Shown here piece by piece: positions 9,130 to 16,712 of a DNA stretch of 64,000 bases (the stretch's first letter is position 1; every line of letters begins with the position of its first letter). The notes beneath the pieces are model-generated. The model did not search any database. It saw nothing but the letters and a program-made list of their open reading frames with translations, and was not told the origin of the DNA. Position numbers and translations under genes: made by a program. This stretch comes from Sphingomonas sp. KRR8 (GTDB lineage: Bacteria; Pseudomonadota; Alphaproteobacteria; Sphingomonadales; Sphingomonadaceae): contig NZ_CP097462.1 in NCBI RefSeq assembly GCF_023559245.1, positions 434,001 to 498,000 of the forward strand. Reading direction: 5' to 3'.

Positions 9130-9159
9130 GCCGGCGAGGTTTCGCCCGCCGGCGTTTTT
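9130..9159 (+). terminator. Terminator-like hairpin in the ffh leader
   Basis: Stem GCCGGCG (9130-9136) pairs with CGCCGGC (9147-9153) and is followed by GTTTTT. It ends 25 nt before the ffh start with no gene upstream on this strand, so it either ends a short leader/small RNA or attenuates the ffh-rpsP-rimM transcript. Confidence 0.55.
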
Positions 9160-9184
9160 GGCTTGGCGCTTGGGAGTTTGAGTG

Positions 9185-10657
9185 ATGTTCGACACGCTGA
9201 GCGATCGGCTTTCCGGCGTTTTCGACCGGCTGAGGGGGCGCGGTGCGCTGACCGAGGCGGACGTGCGCGCGGCGATGCGCGAAGTTCGCGTGGCGCTGCT
9301 GGAGGCCGACGTCGCGCTGCCCGTGGCGCGGGAGTTCGTCGACAAGGCGACCGAAGCGGCGGTTGGCCAGGAAGTGCTTCGCTCGGTCACTCCGGGCCAG
9401 CAGGTCGTCAAGATCGTCCACGACGCGCTGGTCGATATGCTTGGGCCCGACACGGCCGAGCTGAACGTCAATGTCGCTCCGCCCGCCGTCATCATGATGG
9501 TCGGCCTGCAGGGCTCCGGTAAGACCACCACCACTGCCAAGCTCGCCAGGCGCCTGACCGACAAGGGCCGCAAGAAGGTCCTGATGGCGTCGCTCGACGT
9601 CGCTCGTCCGGCCGCGCAGGAGCAGCTGGCCGTGCTCGGTCGCCAGGCCAGCGTCGACACGCTGCCGATCGTTCCGGGCCAGACGCCGGTGCAGATCGCC
9701 GAACGCGCGCTCAATTCGGCCCGCCTGCAGGGCTACGATGTCCTGCTGCTGGACACGGCCGGCCGGCTTCACGTCGACGATGCCCTGATGGCCGAGATGA
9801 AGGCGGTCGCCTCCGCCTCGCGCCCGACCGAGACGCTGCTCGTGGTCGACAGCCTGACGGGCCAGGATGCGGTCAACGTCGCCCGCGGCTTCGCCGGCCA
9901 GGTTGAGCTCTCGGGCGTCATCCTGACCCGCATGGATGGCGATGCCCGCGGCGGTGCGGCGCTGTCGATGCGCGCGGTCACCGGCAAGCCGATCAAGTTC
10001 GCCGGTACCGGCGAGGGTCTCGACGCGATCGAGCCGTTCCACCCGCAGCGGGTCGCCGGCCGCATCCTTGGCATGGGCGATGTCGTCAGCCTGGTGGAGC
10101 GGGCCGCTGAGACCATCCAGGTCGAGGACGCCGAGAAGCTCGCGGCCAAGATGGCCAAGGGCAAGTTCGACCTCGACGACCTGCGCATGCAGCTCAAGCA
10201 AATGGAGCGCATGGGCGGCCTTGGCGCGCTCGCCGGCATGATGCCCGGTCTCAAGGGCATGAAGGGCGCGATGGAGAAGGCCAACGACGGCAAGGCGCTG
10301 GTTCACCTCGAAGCGCTGCTGTCGTCCATGACCCCGAAGGAGCGGGCCGTTCCCGGGCTGATCAACGCCAAGCGCAAGATCCGCATCGCCAAGGGCAGCG
10401 GCCGGACCGTGCAAGAGGTCAACAAGCTTCTGAAGATGCACCAGGAAATGGAAGGCATGATGAAGCGCCTGAAGAAGATGGGCGGCCTGGGCAAGCTTGC
10501 CGCCATGTTCGGCAAGGGCGGCATCGAGGGCGCGATGGGCGGCCTCATGGGCGGCGGAGCCGGTGGCCTCGGTGGTGCTGGCGGTGGCGGCCTGCCTGGC
10601 CTCCCCGGAATGCCCGGAGGCCTTCCGCCCGGCGCTCACAGATTTGGCAAGAAGTAA
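9185..10657 (+). CDS. ffh: Signal recognition particle protein Ffh
   Basis: SRP54 GTPase that, with 4.5S RNA, recognises signal sequences and delivers ribosomes to FtsY. 490 aa: N domain (1-90), G domain with G1 GLQGSGKTTTTAKL from 107, DTAGRLHVDD and TRMDGDARGGAAL, then a Met-rich M domain from about 300 (MKRLKKMGGLGKLAAMF) ending in a Gly-rich tail. ATG 9185 is preferred over GTG 9182 because GGGAG lies 8 nt upstream of it. rpsP follows after 30 nt. Confidence 0.97.
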   Translation: MFDTLSDRLSGVFDRLRGRGALTEADVRAAMREVRVALLEADVALPVAREFVDKATEAAVGQEVLRSVTPGQQVVKIVHDALVDMLGPDTAELNVNVAPPAVIMMVGLQGSGKTTTTAKLARRLTDKGRKKVLMASLDVARPAAQEQLAVLGRQASVDTLPIVPGQTPVQIAERALNSARLQGYDVLLLDTAGRLHVDDALMAEMKAVASASRPTETLLVVDSLTGQDAVNVARGFAGQVELSGVILTRMDGDARGGAALSMRAVTGKPIKFAGTGEGLDAIEPFHPQRVAGRILGMGDVVSLVERAAETIQVEDAEKLAAKMAKGKFDLDDLRMQLKQMERMGGLGALAGMMPGLKGMKGAMEKANDGKALVHLEALLSSMTPKERAVPGLINAKRKIRIAKGSGRTVQEVNKLLKMHQEMEGMMKRLKKMGGLGKLAAMFGKGGIEGAMGGLMGGGAGGLGGAGGGGLPGLPGMPGGLPPGAHRFGKK

Positions 10658-10687
10658 CTCAAGAACTCACAGCAAGGAACTGACAAG

Positions 10688-11284
10688 ATGGCACTTTCCA
10701 TTCGTCTCGCCCGTGGCGGCGCCAAGAAGCGGCCCTATTACCGCATCGTCGTGGCCGACAGCCGCTCCCCGCGTGACGGCCGCTTCATCGAGAAGCTCGG
10801 CACCTACAACCCGCTGCTGGCGAAGGACTCGCCCGAGCGCGTGAAGCTCGACGCCGAGCGCGTCAGCCATTGGCTCAAGGTCGGCGCCCAGCCGTCGGAC
10901 CGCGTTGCCCGCTTCCTCGACGCCGCCGGCGTTCGTGAGCGCGCCGCCCGCAACAACCCGAACAAGGGCAAGCCCGGCGAGAAGGCCACCGAGCGCGCCG
11001 AAGAGCGCGCGACCAAGCAGGCCGAAGCCGCCGAGGCAGCTGCCACCGCCGCCGCCGAAGCCGCTGCTGCTCCGGCTGAGCCGGAAGTGACCGAGGCTCC
11101 GGCCGCCGAAGCCGCGACCGCCGAAGCTCCGGCAGCCGCCGACGAGTCCGCTCCGACCCAGCCCGAGCCAGCCGAAGGTGCGGCCGAGGGTGAGGCTGAA
11201 GGTTCGGGTGCCCCGACCCAGCCGGAGCCGGCGGAAGGCAGCGACGACGCTGCTCCCGCGGAAGGCGCTGAAAAGGCTGAGTAA
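10688..11284 (+). CDS. rpsP: Ribosomal protein S16 with long acidic Ala-rich extension
   Basis: 30S subunit protein S16. The ribosomal fold occupies about residues 1-85 ([33 protein letters not shown]). The protein then continues to 198 aa, more than twice the family's usual 80-90, as Ala/Glu/Pro-rich low complexity containing [10 protein letters not shown] twice. AAGGA precedes ATG 10688, and the stop TAA overlaps the rimM start as TAATG. Extended S16 tails occur in alphaproteobacteria, but this one is long. Confidence 0.95.
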   Translation: MALSIRLARGGAKKRPYYRIVVADSRSPRDGRFIEKLGTYNPLLAKDSPERVKLDAERVSHWLKVGAQPSDRVARFLDAAGVRERAARNNPNKGKPGEKATERAEERATKQAEAAEAAATAAAEAAAAPAEPEVTEAPAAEAATAEAPAAADESAPTQPEPAEGAAEGEAEGSGAPTQPEPAEGSDDAAPAEGAEKAE

Positions 11285-11763
11285 TGACCAGAGTCGTCCT
11301 CGCCGCGATCGCCGGAGCTCATGGCGTCCGCGGCGAGGTTCGCCTCAAGCTCTTCACCGATGGTGTGGGGAGCCTTGCTGGGCACAAGGCGGTGTTCGTC
11401 GGTGATCGTGAGTACCGCCTCGAGCGGGCTGGCGGCACCGACAAGTCGCCAACTGCTCGCCTGTCCGGAGTGAGCAGCCGCGAAGCCGCCGAGGCCCTTC
11501 GTGGTCAGCTGCTCGAGGTCGATCGCGCCGCACTGCCGCCGCTCGAGGACGGCGAATATTACCACGCCGACCTAATCGGCCTGCCCTGCGTGGATGGTGA
11601 AGGGATAAGCCTCGGAGCCGTCTCGGCGGTCGAGAACTTCGGCGCCGGCGACCTGCTCGAGGTCGAGGACGCGGAAGGAAAGCGGGCGCTGGTCCCGTTT
11701 CGGCCCGGCATCGCCGACCTCACCGACGGCAAGGTCGTGATCGACCCGGTCTTCCTGGCCTAG
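11284..11763 (+). CDS. rimM: Ribosome maturation factor RimM
   Basis: 159-aa 16S rRNA-processing factor that binds S19 during 30S head assembly. Family marks are GAHGVRGEVRLK at the N-terminus, the PRC-barrel entry EYYHADLIGL, and the terminal FRPGIADLTDGKVVIDPV. Translationally coupled to rpsP by TAATG. trmD, the usual next gene, is displaced by an opposite-strand oxidoreductase; the two convergent genes share CTAG as overlapping stops. Confidence 0.93.
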   Translation: MTRVVLAAIAGAHGVRGEVRLKLFTDGVGSLAGHKAVFVGDREYRLERAGGTDKSPTARLSGVSSREAAEALRGQLLEVDRAALPPLEDGEYYHADLIGLPCVDGEGISLGAVSAVENFGAGDLLEVEDAEGKRALVPFRPGIADLTDGKVVIDPVFLA

Positions 11764-12740
11764 TCTCCCTCTTCGATTTCCTCCCGTGCCGTCTCGCTCC
11801 CCTCTAGCATCACGGCCGGTTGGCGCAGCATCGGTCGCTTGGCCGCCAGGTCGTTGCGAATGGTGGTCGCCGCCTGGCCGCCTTCGCCCATAGCATGGCT
11901 GATCTGGTCCAGGCCGTGGACCACGTCGCCTGCCGCGTAGAATCCTTCCACCGTGCTGCGCATCTTCTCGTCACACAGCACGCACCCGTCCTGAGCCAAT
12001 TCCGCCCCGAGCATTTCGGCCAGCTGGGTATGCGTGTCCGACCCGAGCGCCGGATAGATGCTGTCGAATGTCATCAGCCCTTCGGCCGAGTCCACGGTGA
12101 TGCAAGCGCCGGTGACGCCAATCGCCTCCGCCGGTCCATCCACCAGGCGCACGCCGGCCTCCTCAAGCTTGCGCCGGTCCTCCTCGGCAAGGTCCATCGC
12201 CTTGTCAGGCGCGATCAGCGTAACGTCGGCGGTGTAGCTGCGCAGGAACAGCGCCTCGCCGACCCCATTCTTACCTGAACCAATCACTCCGACCTTCTTG
12301 TCGGTGACCTCATAGCCATCGCAGATCGGGCAGTATCGGATGAGCCCGCGCGCCATCGCGTCGTCGTGCAACTCCATATCCATCGGCGGCTTGCGGTTGG
12401 ACAGGCCCGTGGCCAGCAGCACACTTCGCGCTTGCATCGGCCCGGCGCCCCAATCCGCGGTGAACAGGTCACCATCCTTGTCGATCCGGTGCACCCGCCC
12501 GCTTTCGATCCGGGTGCCATATTTCTGCGCCTGGGCGCGCATCAGCCCGAGCAGTTCGTTGCCATTGATGCCTTCGGGATAGCCGGCGTGGTTGTGGCTG
12601 CACGGAATCCAGCTCGCCCGGCTCTTGCCTTCGTCGACCACGATCACGTCGAGGTGAAAGCGGGACAGGTAAATGGCGGCGGTCAGCCCGGCAGGGCCGC
12701 CGCCGACGATGAGGCAATCGAGCGGTGCGTTGTTGTCCAT
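11760..12740 (-). CDS. Thioredoxin-reductase-like FAD/NAD(P) oxidoreductase
   Basis: 326-aa flavoprotein with an N-terminal FAD Rossmann motif GGGPAGLTAAIYLSRF, a redox pair CPIC in YCPICDGYE (canonical TrxR has CATC), a second dinucleotide site GVIGSGKNGVGEA, and the C-terminal FAD-binding YAAGDVVHGLDQI. It likely passes electrons from NAD(P)H to a thioredoxin- or peroxiredoxin-like partner, not identifiable here. It sits antisense between rimM and trmD, breaking the standard ribosomal operon. Confidence 0.87.
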   Translation of the reverse strand: MDNNAPLDCLIVGGGPAGLTAAIYLSRFHLDVIVVDEGKSRASWIPCSHNHAGYPEGINGNELLGLMRAQAQKYGTRIESGRVHRIDKDGDLFTADWGAGPMQARSVLLATGLSNRKPPMDMELHDDAMARGLIRYCPICDGYEVTDKKVGVIGSGKNGVGEALFLRSYTADVTLIAPDKAMDLAEEDRRKLEEAGVRLVDGPAEAIGVTGACITVDSAEGLMTFDSIYPALGSDTHTQLAEMLGAELAQDGCVLCDEKMRSTVEGFYAAGDVVHGLDQISHAMGEGGQAATTIRNDLAAKRPMLRQPAVMLEGSETAREEIEEGD

Positions 12741-12793
12741 GCGGCGGCAATGGCGGGCGGGGATGGTTGTTCCGCCGCATGGGGATTAGGACG

Positions 12794-13123
12794 ATGCCCA
12801 TGCTGGTCGAACTTGGCTTGTTAGCGTTGTGCGTGTTTCTGCCGGCGGTGATCGCGTGGTGGCTCGTCCATCGCCGTCCGCGCCGGTCCAATCAGCGGAT
12901 CGCGCTGGTCGCTGCCTTGCCGCTGACGGTCCTGGTGTTCGCCGTCCTGCCGTTGGCGATCGTGTCCACCCTCCTCACTCCAGCTGAACGATGCGGCGTC
13001 GATGCCTGCGGGATGCTGGTAGCGGCATCGATGATGGTGGCGGCATTATCGCCCATTCCGTTCGTCATCGGGTTCGTCACCGCCTATGTCGTGATCTGGT
13101 TTCACGATCGCCGCAGCAACTGA
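12794..13123 (+). CDS. Small membrane protein upstream of trmD, unknown
   Basis: 109 aa, three predicted hydrophobic helices (about 4-21, 36-58 and 75-100) separated by basic loops ([10 protein letters not shown]) and a short Cys-containing loop CGVDACG. No family recognised. AGGA lies five bases upstream of ATG 12794; an in-frame ATG at 12779 is an alternative start. Its TGA overlaps the trmD ATG as TGATG, so the two are translationally coupled, suggesting it heads the trmD-rplS transcript. Confidence 0.7.
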   Translation: MPMLVELGLLALCVFLPAVIAWWLVHRRPRRSNQRIALVAALPLTVLVFAVLPLAIVSTLLTPAERCGVDACGMLVAASMMVAALSPIPFVIGFVTAYVVIWFHDRRSN

Positions 13124-13845
13124 TGACCTTTCGCGCTTCCGTCCTGACGCTTTATCCCGAGATGTTCCCTGGCCCGCTTGGCATCAGCCTTGCCGGTCGC
13201 GCCCTTGGCGAAGGCATCTGGTCGCTCGACGCCCGCAACATCCGTGACTTCGCGACGGACAAGCATCGCAGTGTCGACGACACTCCGGCCGGGGGCGGGG
13301 CCGGGATGGTGCTTAAGCCGGATGTGCTCGCCGCGGCGCTCGACAGCGTGGCCGACGGCCGGCCGATGCTCGCCATGACGCCGCGCGGGGCGCCGCTCAC
13401 GCAGGCCCGCGTCCGGGAGCTTGCGGCGGGGCAGGGCGCCGTCGTGCTGTGCGGCCGGTTCGAGGGGTTCGACGAGCGTATCTTCGAGGGTCGGCCGCTG
13501 GAGCCGGTGTCGATTGGCGATTATGTCCTGTCGGGCGGCGAGCTTGGCGCGATGGTGCTGCTGGATGCTTGCGTTCGGCTGCTTCCCGGCGTAATGGGCG
13601 CGGCCTCCAGCGGTGAGGAAGAGAGCTTCGAAAAGGGGCTCCTCGAATATCCGCATTATACCCGACCAGTTGACTGGGAAGGGCGCACGATCCCCGAAGT
13701 GCTGCGATCGGGGGATCATGCGAAGATTGCCGCATGGCGCCACGCCCGGGCAATCGACGATACACGGCTACGGCGGCCGGACCTGATCGAGCGCCATGGG
13801 GGCGCCCGGCAGTCACCGCCCTCTGGTGCGCGGCATGAAGATTAG
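13123..13845 (+). CDS. trmD: tRNA (guanine-N1-)-methyltransferase TrmD
   Basis: SPOUT methyltransferase making m1G37 in tRNAs, which prevents +1 frameshifts. 240 aa; knot motifs include [20 protein letters not shown] and RLLPGVMG, plus [15 protein letters not shown] 13123 overlaps the preceding stop. rplS follows after 12 nt, the usual order. Confidence 0.96.
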   Translation: MTFRASVLTLYPEMFPGPLGISLAGRALGEGIWSLDARNIRDFATDKHRSVDDTPAGGGAGMVLKPDVLAAALDSVADGRPMLAMTPRGAPLTQARVRELAAGQGAVVLCGRFEGFDERIFEGRPLEPVSIGDYVLSGGELGAMVLLDACVRLLPGVMGAASSGEEESFEKGLLEYPHYTRPVDWEGRTIPEVLRSGDHAKIAAWRHARAIDDTRLRRPDLIERHGGARQSPPSGARHED

Positions 13846-13857
13846 GGCTTGAAGACC

Positions 13858-14274
13858 ATGAACCTGATTCAAACGCTCGAGCGCGAGCAGATCGACGAAC
13901 TGACCGCCGCCCGCGCCATTCCCGAATTTCGCCCCGGCGACACACTGCGCGTCGGCGTCAAGGTGATCGAAGGCGAGCGCGCCCGTGTCCAGAACTTCGA
14001 AGGCGTCTGCATCGCCCGCTCGAACAAGGGCATCGGCTCCAACTTCACCGTCCGCAAGATCAGCTTCGGCGAAGGCGTGGAACGCGTCTTCCCGCTTTAC
14101 TCGCCGACCATCGACTCGATCGAGGTGGTGCGCCGCGGCGCTGTCCGCCGCGCCAAGCTCTATTACCTGCGTGGCCGCACCGGTAAGTCGGCCCGCATCG
14201 CCGAGCGTCGCGACCCGCGCCGCGAAGCCGGCAAGCAGGCCGCCGCGCCGCAGGCCGAGAAGACCGAAGCCTAA
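13858..14274 (+). CDS. rplS: Ribosomal protein L19
   Basis: 50S protein at the 30S interface. 138 aa with [38 protein letters not shown] and [21 protein letters not shown] 13858 ([10 protein letters not shown]) matches homologue starts; a TTG at 13849 in the same frame is less likely. The C-terminal 20 residues are a basic Ala-rich tail. A strong terminator follows at 14298. Confidence 0.96.
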   Translation: MNLIQTLEREQIDELTAARAIPEFRPGDTLRVGVKVIEGERARVQNFEGVCIARSNKGIGSNFTVRKISFGEGVERVFPLYSPTIDSIEVVRRGAVRRAKLYYLRGRTGKSARIAERRDPRREAGKQAAAPQAEKTEA

Positions 14275-14297
14275 GCTTTTCGTCTCGACGAACAAGG

Positions 14298-14329
14298 AAG
14301 GGGTCGCAGCCAGGCTGTGACCCCTTTTT
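14298..14329 (+). terminator. Rho-independent terminator after rplS
   Basis: AAGGGGTC pairs with GACCCCTT across an internal loop and is followed by TTTTT, 24 nt past the rplS stop. This closes the trmD-rplS operon. Confidence 0.9.
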
Positions 14330-14410
14330 CGTGTTCGTCATGCGGACCTTATTGGAGCATTCATTTCACCGCCCGCGGTGAGTGCGTGAGCAGGAACCCT
14401 GCGACGGTGT

Positions 14411-16636
14411 TCAGATCCGCACCCGGCTCACCACCACTGTTGCATCCGGCAGATACTGCGCCCGTGCGAACGCAGGCTGCGCGGCTTTGAGCGGAGCGGC
14501 GGCGGGCGGCAGGGACCAGCGCGTGCCAAGCACCGTCAGCACCAGCGGCTTCGGTCCGACCAGCAGTTCCACCACCTGTCCGTCACAGCTTCGTCCCGTG
14601 CAGGTCAGCCAAAAGGCGCCAGAGCTCTGTTTGGCGTTGATCGGGCGCACCTGGCCCGGGACGCCAAGGCCAAGCACCGCCGCGCCCTTGTCGGCGCTCA
14701 GCGTCATGCTGTCGGCGCCGTTCGTCTGCAGCCGGAGGCGAAGCCGGCGTCCGCCCGGAGCGGGTGTGGTTTCGAGCGGGATGGCATTTGCCGCAACAAT
14801 CCCGGCGACGGCCGGTGCTGGCGCAACCCAGCGCTGCCGGGACCCGAGCGCTTCGACCCGCTCCAGGCGCCAATTTCCGAACCGCCGCCAATCAGCCGGC
14901 AGCGCCTTGCGATCGTTCACCACCGACCAGGCCGGCTGCTTGCGCGCGGGATCCACTACATATTGCAGCGTCCATTGCTGCTGCCGGTCGGACGAGTAGG
15001 CGGGGGTGAACAGCGCCGGCATCCAGGCGAGCAGCGCGAAACTCACCGCAACGCCAATCGCGGTCCGCCTCTTCGCACCCTCCAGAAGCGGCTTGGCCTC
15101 GATCAGCCAGGGCAGCAGCACCAGCGCGCCGAAGATCGCGAACAGCCACAGCGGTCCACCGTTCAGCAGGTCCTGCAACAGCCCCAGCATGGCACCCAGC
15201 GTCAGATAGCAGGCGACCGCAGCGGCAATCGCGGCAACCGTTTCCCAGCCCTTGCCAAGCCTGCCGAGCAACAGCCCAAGCGCCATGATGGCTGGCGGCA
15301 GCAGGAAGTAGATCAGCGCCCCGCTTGCAGCGAGCGTCAGCAGCCCGCCGAGCACCAGGAACAGCAGCCAATAGACCACGCGCAATCGCGCGACTTCCAT
15401 CCTGCGGGCTAGTGCCAGGAGCCCCAGTCCGACCGCGATCACCCCTGCATAGACCGCAGTTTCGCTCCAGACCGGATGCGCGCGCCAGAACTGACCCTCC
15501 CGGAAGGCGCCGACGATACTCAGTCCGAGCCAAGCGGCGGCGGCGCCACCGACAATGATCGCAAGCAGCAGCGGCAGGCTCAGCCAGCCTCTCCGCCGAA
15601 CGGTCGCGATGAACAGGACGACGAAAGCAAATGTCCCGACCAGAATCCCAACCCACATGGGCATGGCGGCCAGGCCAAGCCCGGGCACCGTCATGAACAG
15701 CCACTCCCCCTCGGCCTGCGCCGGGGCTGGAGCGCCCGCCAGCTGCATCGCCACGCTCAGCACCTGATCGCCCATGTGCTGCAGGGTGAGGGGATCCTGC
15801 GCGGCGAGGTCGTCGCCCGGCGAATGATAGCGTGTCTCATTACCGATGGCCGCGAAGTTGAGCGTCAGCCAGCGCCGGTCTTCAAACGTGTTGACGTCGG
15901 TGTAGTTGGGGATCTGGCGATAGGCGCTGACCGCCAGGCTGCTCGCCACGGGATGCGTCACCGTGTCCTTGAACAGGCGCACGGGGGCGGCATTGGGCAG
16001 CGACGTCTCGAACATGTTCACGGGCCCGGTCGTGCCGCGCGCCTCCAGGTTGATCAGGCTGTCCACCTGCGCGGCGGCGGCATCGGCGTCGATGAAGGAG
16101 CGCGCGCCGACTAATCCGAGCTCCTCGCCCTCGTTGAACAGCAGGATGACAGGGCGCTTGAGCGGCTGGTCCTTAAGCAGGCTGGCAACCTCCAGCATCG
16201 TCGCCACACCGACGCCTGCGTCACTGGCACCCGGTCCCACGGGCACGCTGTCGTAGTGCGAGTTGATCAGCAGCGCCTTTTGCCCCGTCGCCGGTCCCAG
16301 GGTCACGAGCAGGTTGCGCACCCGCGCGCAGCCCACGCCCCGCTGCTTGAACAGGCCGTTGCAGGCGAACCGATCCTGCACCCGCGGCTGCAGCCCCATC
16401 GAGCGCAGCTCGGCAATCAGCCGCTCGCGCACGCCGTCGCTGGCTGCGCTGTCGGCCGGATGCGGACGCTGATCGCCGAGCACCCGCGCCAGCCGGTCCT
16501 TGGCCCTGAGCGCATTGAACTGCCCAGCCGCATTGCTTGCCCGGAGAGCGGGAGGCTGACTGAGGCTGCGCATTGCCGCCATGCCGAGCAGGAGACCCGC
16601 CACCACCAGTGCCAGCACGATCCACCGCTGCCGCAT
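14411..16636 (-). CDS. M28-family metallopeptidase with multi-spanning C-terminal domain
   Basis: 741 aa. A signal anchor (about 5-25) is followed by an M28 aminopeptidase domain: zinc ligands in NSHYDSVPVGPGASDAGVG, catalytic FNEGEELG, NLEARGT and the final His of ETRYHSPGDD. From about residue 330 come eight or so hydrophobic helices, then a periplasmic-looking C-terminal domain. This layout resembles the ERMP1-type M28 peptidases. Probably a membrane-tethered exopeptidase acting in the periplasm; substrate unknown. Confidence 0.88.
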   Translation of the reverse strand: MRQRWIVLALVVAGLLLGMAAMRSLSQPPALRASNAAGQFNALRAKDRLARVLGDQRPHPADSAASDGVRERLIAELRSMGLQPRVQDRFACNGLFKQRGVGCARVRNLLVTLGPATGQKALLINSHYDSVPVGPGASDAGVGVATMLEVASLLKDQPLKRPVILLFNEGEELGLVGARSFIDADAAAAQVDSLINLEARGTTGPVNMFETSLPNAAPVRLFKDTVTHPVASSLAVSAYRQIPNYTDVNTFEDRRWLTLNFAAIGNETRYHSPGDDLAAQDPLTLQHMGDQVLSVAMQLAGAPAPAQAEGEWLFMTVPGLGLAAMPMWVGILVGTFAFVVLFIATVRRRGWLSLPLLLAIIVGGAAAAWLGLSIVGAFREGQFWRAHPVWSETAVYAGVIAVGLGLLALARRMEVARLRVVYWLLFLVLGGLLTLAASGALIYFLLPPAIMALGLLLGRLGKGWETVAAIAAAVACYLTLGAMLGLLQDLLNGGPLWLFAIFGALVLLPWLIEAKPLLEGAKRRTAIGVAVSFALLAWMPALFTPAYSSDRQQQWTLQYVVDPARKQPAWSVVNDRKALPADWRRFGNWRLERVEALGSRQRWVAPAPAVAGIVAANAIPLETTPAPGGRRLRLRLQTNGADSMTLSADKGAAVLGLGVPGQVRPINAKQSSGAFWLTCTGRSCDGQVVELLVGPKPLVLTVLGTRWSLPPAAAPLKAAQPAFARAQYLPDATVVVSRVRI

Positions 16637-16712
16637 GCCTTGCTCCCCCTCACGTCCGAGCGGACGCTTTTTGCTTTGCTACCGCTCTCTCACCCGTTTA
16701 GCCAATGCCCCG

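Noticed and set aside
9044..10639. 531-codon open frame antisense to ffh
   Set aside because: Its protein is low-complexity His/Ala/Arg/Gly-rich and mirrors the GC-rich third positions of ffh; no domain is recognisable.
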